Source: JAZMZS01 sp045120955
Lineage (GTDB): Bacteria; Bacillota; Clostridia; Oscillospirales; CAG-272
DNA: 27,146 nt
Assembly (NCBI GenBank): GCA_045120955.1
Contig: JBGVFH010000058.1
Span: 1 to 27,146, forward strand
Direction of reading: 5' to 3'
The notes below the pieces were generated by a model. That model searched no databases. It was not told the DNA's origin and was given only the letters and a program-made list of their open reading frames with translations. Shown piece after piece: positions 13,626 through 22,208 of this stretch. The position numbers were made by a program, and so were the translations under genes. Every line of letters begins with the position of its first letter. The first letter of the stretch is position 1.

Positions 13626-14530
13626 CTATGAGCAACGCAGAAAACACTACAAAGACCGCATTTATTTCAATAGTCGGCAGACCGAACGTAGGTAAATCAA
13701 CGATGATGAATTCTATCATCGGAGAAAAAATTGCGATCGTATCAAAAAAACCGCAAACGACCCGAAACAGGATCATGGGCGTATACACAAGAGGACTTAC
13801 CCAGTATGTTTTCGTCGATACTCCGGGAATGCACAAGCCGAGAACAAAGCTCGGTGACTTTATGGTAGGGGAAACGGGCTCTGCGATCAGAGACGCTGAC
13901 ATCATCGTGCTCGTAGTTGAGCCTGTTCCGAGCGTAGGGGATATAGAGGCAGGGCTGATAAACAAAGTAAAGGCAAGCAAAACGCCCTCCGTTCTTGTAA
14001 TAAACAAGACTGATACAGCAACAGCCGAGGATATCGCAAAAACTATTGCCGCTTATTCTGCCGTATACACGTTTGACGCTGTCGTTCCTATGTGCGCCAA
14101 AAACGGAAAAGGCTGTGACATATTGCTGTCCGAGATAGACCGCCACACCATTGAGAGCGATTGGCTCTTTCCCGCAGATATGATAACCGACCAGCCCGAG
14201 AGACAGATCGCCGCCGAGATCATCAGAGAAAAGCTGTTGCGCACCCTTGACAAGGAGATACCTCACGGAGTTGCTGTAGTTATCGAAGGCTTTGAGGAAA
14301 AGAGGGATATTATCCGAATTCGTGCCGAGATATACTGCGAAAAAGCATCGCACAAGGGAATTATCGTGGGCAAGGGAGGTGCCGCTCTCAAGCTTGTCGG
14401 AAGCAGAGCAAGAGAGGACATGGAAAAATTCTTTGACACGAAGGTGTTTCTCGATTTGTGGGTAAAGGTAAAGGAAAACTGGAGAGATATGCCCTCAAGC
14501 ATCAGCAACTTCGGGTATAAAAACGAGTGA
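13622..14530 (+). CDS. era: GTPase Era
   Basis: Era binds the 3' end of 16S rRNA and checks 30S assembly. The 302 residues carry G1 GRPNVGKST (about 19-27), the switch region with KKPQTTRNRI, G3 DTPGMHKP, G4 NKTD and a C-terminal KH domain with GKGGAALKLVG. Length and order are standard. A second possible ATG is two codons downstream. It overlaps ybeY by four bases and is followed after 13 bases by recO. The dgkA and cdd genes that separate ybeY from era in B. subtilis are absent here. Confidence 0.97.
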   Translation: MTMSNAENTTKTAFISIVGRPNVGKSTMMNSIIGEKIAIVSKKPQTTRNRIMGVYTRGLTQYVFVDTPGMHKPRTKLGDFMVGETGSAIRDADIIVLVVEPVPSVGDIEAGLINKVKASKTPSVLVINKTDTATAEDIAKTIAAYSAVYTFDAVVPMCAKNGKGCDILLSEIDRHTIESDWLFPADMITDQPERQIAAEIIREKLLRTLDKEIPHGVAVVIEGFEEKRDIIRIRAEIYCEKASHKGIIVGKGGAALKLVGSRAREDMEKFFDTKVFLDLWVKVKENWRDMPSSISNFGYKNE

Positions 14531-14543
14531 TCGGTGACGTTTT

Positions 14544-15320
14544 ATGCTGTGTAATGTTAAAGGTATAGTTTTAAAAAGTGCTGAATACGGTGACAATGAC
14601 AAGCTTCTTACATTGCTTACTCATGAAATGGGAAAGATGCTCGTTTGCGTCAAGGGCGCAAGATCCATGAAAAGCAAGCATATGCCCTCGTGTGAGATAT
14701 TTGCATATTCGGAGTTTCAGCTTTACGAGCGCTGTGGCAAGTACTGGGTCAGAGAGTCCTTTTTGTGCGAGAGCTTTTTTCAGATACGCCGCTCTCTTGA
14801 GAACATGTATCTCGGTCAGTACCTGTGCGAGCTCACAGGTGAATTTGCGCTGTACGATGTAACGGACGAGCCGTTGCTCAGACTTTTATTAAACAGCCTC
14901 TATCTTCTATGCTCGGACAAAAAAGACGTAAGGACCGTCAAGGCAGCGTTTGAGCTGAAAAGTGCGTCTGTTGAAGGCTTTTTGCCTGATATAACGGGGT
15001 GTCGTTTCTGCGGTGCGATATCGGATACTCTCTATTTCGAAGCGATAGAGGGAAGCGTTGTCTGCCCGTCATGCAAAAACAAAATAAACCTGACCGAACA
15101 GTCGAATACAAGCACACAGCACACGCCTGTACTGTACCTTAACAAAAGTCTCATAGATGCAATGAGCTACATCATAGAGTCCCCCATTGAAAGGGTTTTC
15201 TCATTTAAACTTCCGGACGCAGAGCTCTCAATGCTGTCAAGGGTATGCGAAGTATACATACTTCATCAGCTTGAGCGTGGATTTAAAACTCTTGATTTCT
15301 TCAATTCATTGCACAAATAA
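14544..15320 (+). CDS. recO: DNA repair protein RecO
   Basis: RecO loads RecA on SSB-coated single-stranded DNA with RecR in the RecFOR pathway. The 258 residues have the N-terminal OB fold (NVKGIVLKSAEYGDNDKLLTLLT-like start, KGARSMKSK), a helical middle, and a zinc finger CRFCGA with CPSC near residues 155-180. Length is typical. The ribosome site is weak (CGGTGA). It follows era directly, as in B. subtilis; its partner recR is in this window at 21441. Confidence 0.94.
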   Translation: MLCNVKGIVLKSAEYGDNDKLLTLLTHEMGKMLVCVKGARSMKSKHMPSCEIFAYSEFQLYERCGKYWVRESFLCESFFQIRRSLENMYLGQYLCELTGEFALYDVTDEPLLRLLLNSLYLLCSDKKDVRTVKAAFELKSASVEGFLPDITGCRFCGAISDTLYFEAIEGSVVCPSCKNKINLTEQSNTSTQHTPVLYLNKSLIDAMSYIIESPIERVFSFKLPDAELSMLSRVCEVYILHQLERGFKTLDFFNSLHK

Positions 15321-15334
15321 TTTTCGGAGGAAAA

Positions 15335-17722
15335 ATGAACGTATCAAACAAGACCTTATCAGTTCTTGAATATGATAAAATTATTGACATGCTTGCCGCT
15401 TGCGCACCGACCGAGGGCGGTGCGGAGCTTGCAAGGATGATGCGGCCGTCGGATGACATAGAGCACGTTATGCGCCGATTAGACAAAACTACCGATGCCA
15501 AGCGTCTGATATTGACAAAGGGTATGCCGCCGTTTTACGGCATAAAGGACATTACGGCGCAGATTGACCGAGCAGAGAAGGGCGCTGTACTCAACTGCAC
15601 GGAGCTGCTCGAAACAGCAAGAGTTTTGTCCTGCGCAAGAGCTCTGTCAGAATACATCAGAGAGGACAAGCCCTTTGACAGCTCGCTTGATGAGCTCTTT
15701 GAAAGGCTCATACCGTGCCGCAGTCTCGAGGACAGGATAACACGCTCTATCATATCAGAGGATATGATAGCCGATGAAGCAAGCCCTGAGCTTTCAAGCA
15801 TCAGACGCAAGATAAAAAACGCAAACAATAAAATAAGAGACTCCCTGCAAAAGCTCGTATCGGGAAGCTCATACTCAAAATATCTGCAAGAAAACATCGT
15901 GACTATGCGAAACGGCAGATATGTTGTGCCTGTAAAAGTGGAGTACCGCTCCGAGATAAAGGGACTTGTACACGATACCTCGGCGTCGGGCGCTACCGTA
16001 TTTATTGAGCCGTCGGGTGTTGTCGATGCAAATAACGAGCTAAAGGTCCTTGAGAGCAAGGAGCAAAAGGAAATAGAGAGAATACTGATGCAGCTCTCTT
16101 CTGAGGTAGGTGCTGTCAGCGGCAGTGTATTGCTAAACTATCGCAATATAACAGAGCTTTCTCTTTATTTTGCGTGCGGACAGCTTTCAATAAATATGAA
16201 CGCAAACAGTCCGTGCGTTTCGAGCAACCGCACGTTGTCGCTGTTGGATGCAAGGCATCCGCTTATACCGAAGGGTAAGGTTGTGCCGATCACGGTGGAT
16301 ATAAAGGACAGATACGACACGCTTGTTATCACAGGTCCGAATACAGGCGGCAAGACCGTAACGCTAAAGACTATAGGGCTGTTTTCGCTCATGGTTCAGT
16401 CGGGATTGCATATTCCCGCCTCAGAGCTGTCTGAGGTATCTGTTTTTGATACTGTGCTTGCTGATATCGGTGACGAGCAGAGTATAGAGCAGTCTCTATC
16501 CACCTTCTCTGCGCACATGGTAAACATCGTATCAATGCTTGACAGCGTTACGGACAGATCACTTGTTCTTTTTGATGAGCTCGGAGCCGGAACAGACCCC
16601 GTTGAGGGTGCGGCGCTTGCCGTAGCACTTCTTGAGCATATAAGAGAAAAGGGCGCTTTTTGCGCTGCTACGACGCACTATGCCGAGCTAAAAGCTTTTG
16701 CACTTGAAACAGACGGCGTTGTAAACGCCTCGTGCGAGTTTGATATCGAAACTCTCAAGCCCACGTACAAGCTTGTTATAGGAACTCCCGGTAAATCAAA
16801 CGCATTTGCTATCTCAGGCAAGCTCGGTCTTGACAAGCATATAATAGAGCGTGCAAGCGCACTTGTAAACAGCGATGACAAGCGTTTTGAGTATGTTATC
16901 GAAAAGCTTGAACACACACGTATAGAATCTGAAAAGTACAGAGAAGAGCTCAAAAGATCAAAGGAAGAATTTGATGCATACCGCACCTCAAGCGAAAAGC
17001 AAATACGCCAAGAGCTTGAAAAAGCAAAGGCGGAGAGCGAGCGTGCACAGGAAAAGGCAAGACAGACCATCGAGGGGGCGAGAGCCTCTGTTGAATTTGT
17101 ACTTGCGGAAATTGAAAAGCTGCGAAAGAGAAAAGCTGCCGAGATGAGCGCCGAGGAGCTTCTTGAAGCGAAGCGAAGAATGAGACGTTCACTTGACGAG
17201 AGTGACAGCAAATATAACAGCATTGAGGATTATTCCGAGCAGGAAGAATATGTTCTTCCGAGAGCCCTTGTAAAAGGGGACAACGTAAAACTGCGGAATA
17301 TCGGCAAGGCAGGTGTCCTTATCGACAATCCCGATAAGGACGGAAACTGCCGAGTCAAGGTCGGCGGTATCACTACCAGAACCAACATCAAGAACTTAAA
17401 GCTTTTGTCCGACAAGGATATAAAAAAAGAGAAAAATTCACAGCCTAAAGGAAGTGTACGCAAAAGTGCTGCTTCTGCCTTCAGCCCCGAGCTTGACATT
17501 CGAGGACAGCTCGGTGAGGATGGCTGGTACTTGACGGACAAATACATTGATGACGCTATTATCGCAGGGATCAAAACGGTCCACATCATACATGGCAAAG
17601 GGACGGGTGCTTTACGCAACTATCTGTGGAGTATGTTCAAAACGGACAAGCGTTTAAAGAGCTTCAGACTCGGCAGATACGGCGAGGGTGACGGCGGTGT
17701 GACCGTTATTGAGTTAAATTAG
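15335..17722 (+). CDS. mutS2: Endonuclease MutS2
   Basis: MutS2 is a MutS homologue with a C-terminal Smr nuclease; it limits recombination and, in some Bacillota, rescues stalled ribosomes. The 795 residues show the core/lever domain (LQENIVTMRNGRYVVPVKVE, HDTSASGATVFIEP), the ATPase P-loop GPNTGGKT near 334-341, FDELGAGTDPVEGAAL (Walker B), a long charged coiled coil (about 515-630), a KOW-like segment and the Smr domain. The Smr domain has LDIRGQ near 718 and HGKGTGALR. All motifs look intact. GGAGG precedes the ATG; the gene is 14 bases after recO. Confidence 0.96.
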   Translation: MNVSNKTLSVLEYDKIIDMLAACAPTEGGAELARMMRPSDDIEHVMRRLDKTTDAKRLILTKGMPPFYGIKDITAQIDRAEKGAVLNCTELLETARVLSCARALSEYIREDKPFDSSLDELFERLIPCRSLEDRITRSIISEDMIADEASPELSSIRRKIKNANNKIRDSLQKLVSGSSYSKYLQENIVTMRNGRYVVPVKVEYRSEIKGLVHDTSASGATVFIEPSGVVDANNELKVLESKEQKEIERILMQLSSEVGAVSGSVLLNYRNITELSLYFACGQLSINMNANSPCVSSNRTLSLLDARHPLIPKGKVVPITVDIKDRYDTLVITGPNTGGKTVTLKTIGLFSLMVQSGLHIPASELSEVSVFDTVLADIGDEQSIEQSLSTFSAHMVNIVSMLDSVTDRSLVLFDELGAGTDPVEGAALAVALLEHIREKGAFCAATTHYAELKAFALETDGVVNASCEFDIETLKPTYKLVIGTPGKSNAFAISGKLGLDKHIIERASALVNSDDKRFEYVIEKLEHTRIESEKYREELKRSKEEFDAYRTSSEKQIRQELEKAKAESERAQEKARQTIEGARASVEFVLAEIEKLRKRKAAEMSAEELLEAKRRMRRSLDESDSKYNSIEDYSEQEEYVLPRALVKGDNVKLRNIGKAGVLIDNPDKDGNCRVKVGGITTRTNIKNLKLLSDKDIKKEKNSQPKGSVRKSAASAFSPELDIRGQLGEDGWYLTDKYIDDAIIAGIKTVHIIHGKGTGALRNYLWSMFKTDKRLKSFRLGRYGEGDGGVTVIELN

Positions 17723-17745
17723 AGCAAATGTTTTGTGAGTAAATT

Positions 17746-18981
17746 ATGAAAAAAATATCTTTTGTTTTGGTTATATCTCTCATATTGATTTTAATGTGCG
17801 GATGTGTGACACAGACGGGTCAAGCGACAGAGATATCCCCCATAGACACACAGCCCCGCACAGAATCTGTGAGTGCCTCCGATACGATCTCGGAGGAATA
17901 TGCGGTACAGCTGTCACCAAGAGAGGAAAAGCTGTCTTTTCTTTGTGCGGGTGACAATATCGTATACATGGGACAGATAAGAGAGGCAGCCGCAAATGCA
18001 AAAGCTGACGGCAACACAGATGCAGAGCATGACTTCACTCCCATGTACAAAAATGTAGCGGATATTATTGCTTCTTATGATATTTCCTTTGTCAATCAGG
18101 AAACAGTCATGGCAGGCGAGGGATATGATTTCAGCGCATATCCGAGCTTCAACTCACCTACCGAGCTTGGAGAGAACCTTGTGTCTGTCGGATTTGATAT
18201 TATAAATATAGCGACGAACCATATGCTCGATATGGGGCGGCAGGGATTGTCAAACACTATTGATTTTTGGAATACGCAGAATGTTCTTATGGTCGGCGGA
18301 TATACCGATGAAGAGGATTTTTATGATATTCGGACAATACAGAAAAACGGTATCACCATTGCTGTCGGCGGATTTACATATCATCCGAAAAACGTATCAG
18401 GCACCACTCCGTATATTCCGACAATAGATGATGAAAGAATAACAAAATGGATAACGCTTGCAAAGCAAAAATCCGATCTTGTCGTTGTGTCCGTGCATTG
18501 GGGATATGAATACAGACAAGATCCAAACGCTGAGCAAGAGCGTCTTGCACAGCTGATGGCTGATGCGGGGGCTGATGTTATCATTGGGCATCACACGCAT
18601 TGTCTTCAGCCCATCGAATGGATAGAGGGCAAGGGAGGCAACAAAGCTCTGTGTTTTTATTCGCTCGGAAATTTTACCTCTCAGACGGACGAGACTGTGT
18701 CATTGCCGGGCGGCTTTGCCACCTTTGATATAATATACAATGAGCGTGACGGTATCTCAATAGAGAATGTAGGCTTTATTCCGACGGTCATGGACTACAG
18801 AAGCTCGTTTAACAAAAATACGGTGTACCTGCTTGAGGATTATACCGACGAGCAGTGCCGCTCGCACGGTATAGTTACATATTTCAGACAGACATTGAGT
18901 GTAGACATTCTCAGAGAATATGTTTCAAACGCGATAGATGAAAAATATTTGCCTCAGTCATATCTTGATGCAGAAAATTAA
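17746..18981 (+). CDS. CapA-family putative lipoprotein (PGA_cap metallophosphatase fold)
   Basis: A 411-residue predicted lipoprotein. The N-terminus has KK, a hydrophobic stretch and LMCGC, with Cys20 the likely lipidated residue (the -3 position is Met, slightly off consensus), then a Thr/Ser/Glu-rich linker. From about residue 65 comes the PGA_cap domain: FLCAGDNIVYMGQI, INIATNHMLDMGRQG, VVSVHWGYEYR, VIIGHHTHCLQPIEW and FYSLGNF, which line the metallophosphatase-type site. The family includes poly-gamma-glutamate capsule protein CapA, but no capBC genes are present here, so a cell-envelope hydrolase role is the safer reading. The ribosome site is weak. It ends the yqfC-to-capA run. Confidence 0.85.
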   Translation: MKKISFVLVISLILILMCGCVTQTGQATEISPIDTQPRTESVSASDTISEEYAVQLSPREEKLSFLCAGDNIVYMGQIREAAANAKADGNTDAEHDFTPMYKNVADIIASYDISFVNQETVMAGEGYDFSAYPSFNSPTELGENLVSVGFDIINIATNHMLDMGRQGLSNTIDFWNTQNVLMVGGYTDEEDFYDIRTIQKNGITIAVGGFTYHPKNVSGTTPYIPTIDDERITKWITLAKQKSDLVVVSVHWGYEYRQDPNAEQERLAQLMADAGADVIIGHHTHCLQPIEWIEGKGGNKALCFYSLGNFTSQTDETVSLPGGFATFDIIYNERDGISIENVGFIPTVMDYRSSFNKNTVYLLEDYTDEQCRSHGIVTYFRQTLSVDILREYVSNAIDEKYLPQSYLDAEN

Positions 18982-18989
18982 AAAAACTA

Positions 18990-19018
18990 TTGCAAATCGC
19001 TATTATATTTGATATAAT
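18990..19018 (+). promoter_or_regulatory. Sigma-A-type promoter for SRP RNA
   Basis: TTGCAA and TATAAT are separated by exactly 17 bases. Transcription would start near 19025, about 40 bases before the predicted mature RNA, implying a processed 5' leader as known for the B. subtilis small cytoplasmic RNA. Confidence 0.75.
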
Positions 19019-19062
19019 AAATGATGTTGCAGGTCGATTTATAAAAACAGTAATTAAGCTGT

Positions 19063-19320
19063 CGAATAAGGCCATACAGATCGGGGAGTTAGCGGCACCT
19101 TGTACCTGAAATCCGCTATAGCAGGGATCATGCATTATATGAGGGCATTGTTCGTGAGGACTGCGCCGTTGTCTTTTGTGTTGAGGAATGGGTCTCGCGC
19201 AATCGCTATCCGTGAACCATGTCAGGTGGGGAACCAAGCAGCATTAAGCGGTGATGCGATGTGCCGTGAGGAAGCCTGTTTTGAGCGAAAGCAACGGTTA
19301 ACGCTTGCGGGCCGTGTTCG
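19063..19320 (+). ncRNA. ffs: Signal recognition particle RNA, large bacterial type (scRNA/4.5S homologue)
   Basis: The RNA scaffold of SRP, about 260 bases. The Alu-like 5' part at 19083-19126 (GGGGAGTTAGCGGCACC then TGTACCTGAAATCCGC and TAGCAGGG) closely follows the B. subtilis scRNA. The S domain is at 19215-19245, with ATGTCAGGT and AAGCAGCATTAAG. The ends pair: AATAAGGCC (19065-19073) with GGCCGTGTT (19310-19318), one mismatch. The GGAA tetraloop (19230-19233) is closed by GG/CC instead of the usual CC/GG. Position just upstream of dnaX matches B. subtilis. Ends are approximate to within several bases. Confidence 0.93.
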
Positions 19321-19377
19321 AATTTAATGCGTATGGTCTTACTCGACAGCTTAACTATTTTTGAGGAGGTGGGCGCT

Positions 19378-21036
19378 TTGTATAAGGCTCTGTACAGAAA
19401 ATGGAGACCGAATACCTTTGACGATGTATGCGGTCAGGAGCATATTACATCTATTTTGAAATATCAGTGCGAGCAGGGAAAGCACTCACACGCTTATCTT
19501 TTTTGCGGCACGAGAGGTACAGGAAAAACGAGCTGCTCAAAAATTTTGGCGAAAGCCATCAACTGTCTCTCTCCCGTAAACGGTAATCCCTGCGGAAAGT
19601 GTGCATCATGCTTAGCGATAGACAACGGTTCATCTATGGATGTCATCGAGATGGACGCTGCATCAAACAACGGTATTGACGATATCAGAGATATTAGGGA
19701 CGAGGTCGTGTATACCCCCTCTGAGCTAAAATACAAGGTCTATATCATAGACGAGGTGCATATGCTCAGCATAAATGCATTCAACGGACTGTTAAAGACG
19801 CTTGAGGAGCCTCCGTCTTATGTTGTATTTATCTTGGCGACGACCGAAATGCATAAGCTTCCTACAACTATCGTTTCAAGATGTCAAAGATATGATTTCC
19901 GCAAGCTGTCCTCAGATACTATAATCGGCAGACTCAAGTATATTGCACAAAACGAGGGCGTGGAGATAACCGACGATGCGGCACGTATAATTGCCCGTCT
20001 TGCGAGCGGAGGTATGCGTGATGCCATCAGTCTTTTTGAGCTTTGCTGCGGTTGCAATAGAAAGATCGACACCGAGCTTGTAGGTGAAATGCTCGGGATA
20101 AGCGGCACAGAGATTTTGCATTCTCTTGTCTGCGCTGTCAAAGCAAAGGATTATGCAAGGATATTTGAGACTGTCGCTGAGATCGAAAACTCGAGCAAAG
20201 ACATATCTGTGTTTTGGCAGGACTTGATCGGCTATTACAGGGACATGCTTGTATCAAAAACATTAAAAGACTCGGCGGCATATTTGGAGCTATCCGATAG
20301 CGAGAACGCTCAGCTGAAAGAGCTTGTATGCGACATGACAGCATCCGAGATCATACGCCAGTCAAAAATTCTCGACAATGCGCTCTCTGTTATGCAAAGA
20401 GCCGGAAGTTATAAGCGTAATGTCGCTGAGATGACATTAGTGCGCCTGTGCGACACTTCGCTTGATAATTCAGCCGAGGCTTTAACTTCAAGGATAAACG
20501 AACTCGAGAGCAGAGTCATGAAGCTAAACGGAATGCTCTCGGACATTTATGAAAACGGCGTCACTGCAAAAGCTGCCCCCGACGAAAAGCATAGCGGCAA
20601 CGGTGCTTCTGCCGTAATTGAAAATACGCCTGAACACACGGCTTCTTATGTACAGGCAAATTCTGAGTTAAAAAACTCAGCAGCTAAGAATGCCCCTAAT
20701 GCTGAAAAAGAGCCCGACTTTGTGCCGGGCGGTACTGACGTCACTCGAACAAAGCTCAAATTCTGGGAAGAGGTGGTTGAGTCGGTACGAAACAGCATCC
20801 CCTCTACAAAGGGCTTTATTGATAACTCGGATGCATATATAAGCGCTGACGGAGAGTACACGATAATTTTGGCATCAGACATGGCAGTAAAAATGCTCTC
20901 CCGTGAAAAGACACGCAATGTCATAGCGGATGCGATATCCTTTTATGCACAGAAAAGGGTAAGCGACGCACAGCTCAATTTCAAATTTGAGGAGTCGCAA
21001 AAAAACAAAAGCTTACCTATAGATGAACTGATTTAA
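19378..21036 (+). CDS. dnaX: DNA polymerase III subunit gamma/tau
   Basis: The clamp-loader ATPase of the replisome. With the TTG start at 19378 the protein is 552 residues. It begins MYKALYRKWRPNTFDDVCGQ, as homologues do, with GTRGTGKTS at about 43-51, the zinc module CLSP...CGKCASC, IDEVHMLS (Walker B) and EEPPSYVVFILATTE. The C-terminal third (from about 390) is low-conservation linker and tau domain. An ATG at 19327 in the same frame abuts the SRP RNA end and adds 17 residues not found in the family, whereas GAGGAGGT eight bases before the TTG is an excellent ribosome site. ybaB and recR follow, the standard order. Confidence 0.95.
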   Translation: MYKALYRKWRPNTFDDVCGQEHITSILKYQCEQGKHSHAYLFCGTRGTGKTSCSKILAKAINCLSPVNGNPCGKCASCLAIDNGSSMDVIEMDAASNNGIDDIRDIRDEVVYTPSELKYKVYIIDEVHMLSINAFNGLLKTLEEPPSYVVFILATTEMHKLPTTIVSRCQRYDFRKLSSDTIIGRLKYIAQNEGVEITDDAARIIARLASGGMRDAISLFELCCGCNRKIDTELVGEMLGISGTEILHSLVCAVKAKDYARIFETVAEIENSSKDISVFWQDLIGYYRDMLVSKTLKDSAAYLELSDSENAQLKELVCDMTASEIIRQSKILDNALSVMQRAGSYKRNVAEMTLVRLCDTSLDNSAEALTSRINELESRVMKLNGMLSDIYENGVTAKAAPDEKHSGNGASAVIENTPEHTASYVQANSELKNSAAKNAPNAEKEPDFVPGGTDVTRTKLKFWEEVVESVRNSIPSTKGFIDNSDAYISADGEYTIILASDMAVKMLSREKTRNVIADAISFYAQKRVSDAQLNFKFEESQKNKSLPIDELI

Positions 21037-21072
21037 ATAATAATTTACAATATACAAACGGAAGGTAGAAAA

Positions 21073-21420
21073 ATGAAAGCAAGATTGCCTAAGGGAATGG
21101 GCGGCGGCCCGCAAAATATGAACAGCATGATTCGTCAAGCACAGAAGATGCAGGAGGATATGTCTGCACTTCAAGAGGAGCTTGAGACTCGTGAGTATGA
21201 CGTAAGCGCAGGTGGCGGAGTTGTAAATGTAAAGATCAACGGCAAGAGAGAGATACTTTCTATCGGCATCGAGCCCGAGATAGTTGACCCCGATGATATC
21301 GAAACACTTTCCGATATTCTTGTAGCTGCTGTAAACGAGGCTATAAAGAAGGTCGATGAGGTAAGTGAATCCGAAATGTCAAAAATAACAGGTCAGATGA
21401 ACATACCCGGAATGTTCTGA
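21073..21420 (+). CDS. ybaB: YbaB/EbfC family nucleoid-associated protein
   Basis: A small dimeric DNA-binding protein; 115 residues. The start MKARLPKGMGGGPQNMNSMI is followed by RQAQKMQEDMSALQEELE and the conserved core AGGGVVNVKINGKREILSI and EPEIVDPDDIETLSDILVAA. Length is typical. GGAAGG precedes the ATG. Lies 36 bases after dnaX and 20 before recR, the conserved dnaX-ybaB-recR block. Confidence 0.96.
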   Translation: MKARLPKGMGGGPQNMNSMIRQAQKMQEDMSALQEELETREYDVSAGGGVVNVKINGKREILSIGIEPEIVDPDDIETLSDILVAAVNEAIKKVDEVSESEMSKITGQMNIPGMF

Positions 21421-21440
21421 TATAAAGGAAATATATAATT

Positions 21441-22040
21441 ATGACAGATTATATTTTGCCTTTGCAGAGATTGATAGAACAGTTCGGCAAGCTACCCGGT
21501 ATCGGTCGTAAGACTGCGACAAGACTCGCTCTTGCGGTACTTGACCTCAGTGAAGAACAAACGGAAGAATTTGCAAAAGCTATGCTCGACGCAAAAAGAG
21601 AAATAAAAAAATGCTCTGTTTGTGCAAATATATGCGTAGGGGATTTGTGTCAGGTGTGCTCGGACGACGGACGTGACCGTTCGCTTGTGTGTGTTGTCGA
21701 GGATGCAAAGGCTGTTATGGCATTCGAGCGTGTAAGGGAATACAAGGGTGTATATCATGTTCTCGGCGGTGTGCTCTCTCCCATAAACGGCGTGGGCCCC
21801 GATGAGATAAACCTTTACAGTCTGATAAAACGAATTGAACAGGGAACTGTAAAAGAGCTGATCATAGCGACAAATCCGACCGTTGAGGGAGAAGCAACAG
21901 CAATGTATATATCACGACTTGTCTCACAATCGGGAGTAAAAGTCAGCAGACTTGCATACGGTGTTCCGGTCGGCGGCGATCTTGAATATGCAGATGAGGT
22001 AACTCTTCACAGAGCACTTGAAGGGCGCAGAGAAATATAA
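21441..22040 (+). CDS. recR: Recombination protein RecR
   Basis: RecR acts with RecO (and RecF) to load RecA at gaps. The 199 residues show the helix-hairpin-helix LPGIGRKTATRLAL, a four-cysteine zinc site CSVCANICVGDLCQVC, the Toprim domain with VVEDAKAVMAFE and the RecR signature YHVLGGVLSPINGVGPDEI, and the C-terminal RLAYGVPVGGDLEYADEVTL. Length is exactly typical. AAAGGA lies about 12 bases upstream of the ATG, slightly far. A strong terminator follows at 22051-22090. Confidence 0.97.
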   Translation: MTDYILPLQRLIEQFGKLPGIGRKTATRLALAVLDLSEEQTEEFAKAMLDAKREIKKCSVCANICVGDLCQVCSDDGRDRSLVCVVEDAKAVMAFERVREYKGVYHVLGGVLSPINGVGPDEINLYSLIKRIEQGTVKELIIATNPTVEGEATAMYISRLVSQSGVKVSRLAYGVPVGGDLEYADEVTLHRALEGRREI

Positions 22041-22050
22041 AAAACGCAAA

Positions 22051-22090
22051 AAAAATGCTCCGCAGCTTTTTTATACTGCGGAGCATTTTT
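22051..22090. terminator. Bidirectional terminator between recR and murA
   Basis: AAAAATGCTCCGCAG and CTGCGGAGCATTTTT form a perfect 15-base stem around a 10-base loop. T runs follow on both strands, so it can end transcription from recR and from the convergent murA. Confidence 0.88.
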
Positions 22091-22208
22091 TGTTTTGGTT
22101 TCAATCATATAATTACCGAGTGATGCGGCACTACACAACCAAGCTTTTTGTCAAAGCCAAAAAGCTCCGAGATAAAGGGTCTGAGGTCGTTTTACGGTAA
22201 ATATAATC

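Noticed and set aside
20665..20700. A AAA AAC heptamer in frame in dnaX, with a short CAGCA/TGCTG hairpin after it, as a possible programmed frameshift making a short gamma subunit
   Set aside because: The -1 frame stays open for a long stretch instead of stopping quickly, the A run is only six long and the hairpin is weak; Bacillota usually make a single product.
22142..22166. Inverted repeat AGCTTTTTG/CAAAAAGCT downstream of murA as a second terminator
   Set aside because: No T run follows on the murA strand, and the stronger bidirectional hairpin at 22051-22090 explains termination.
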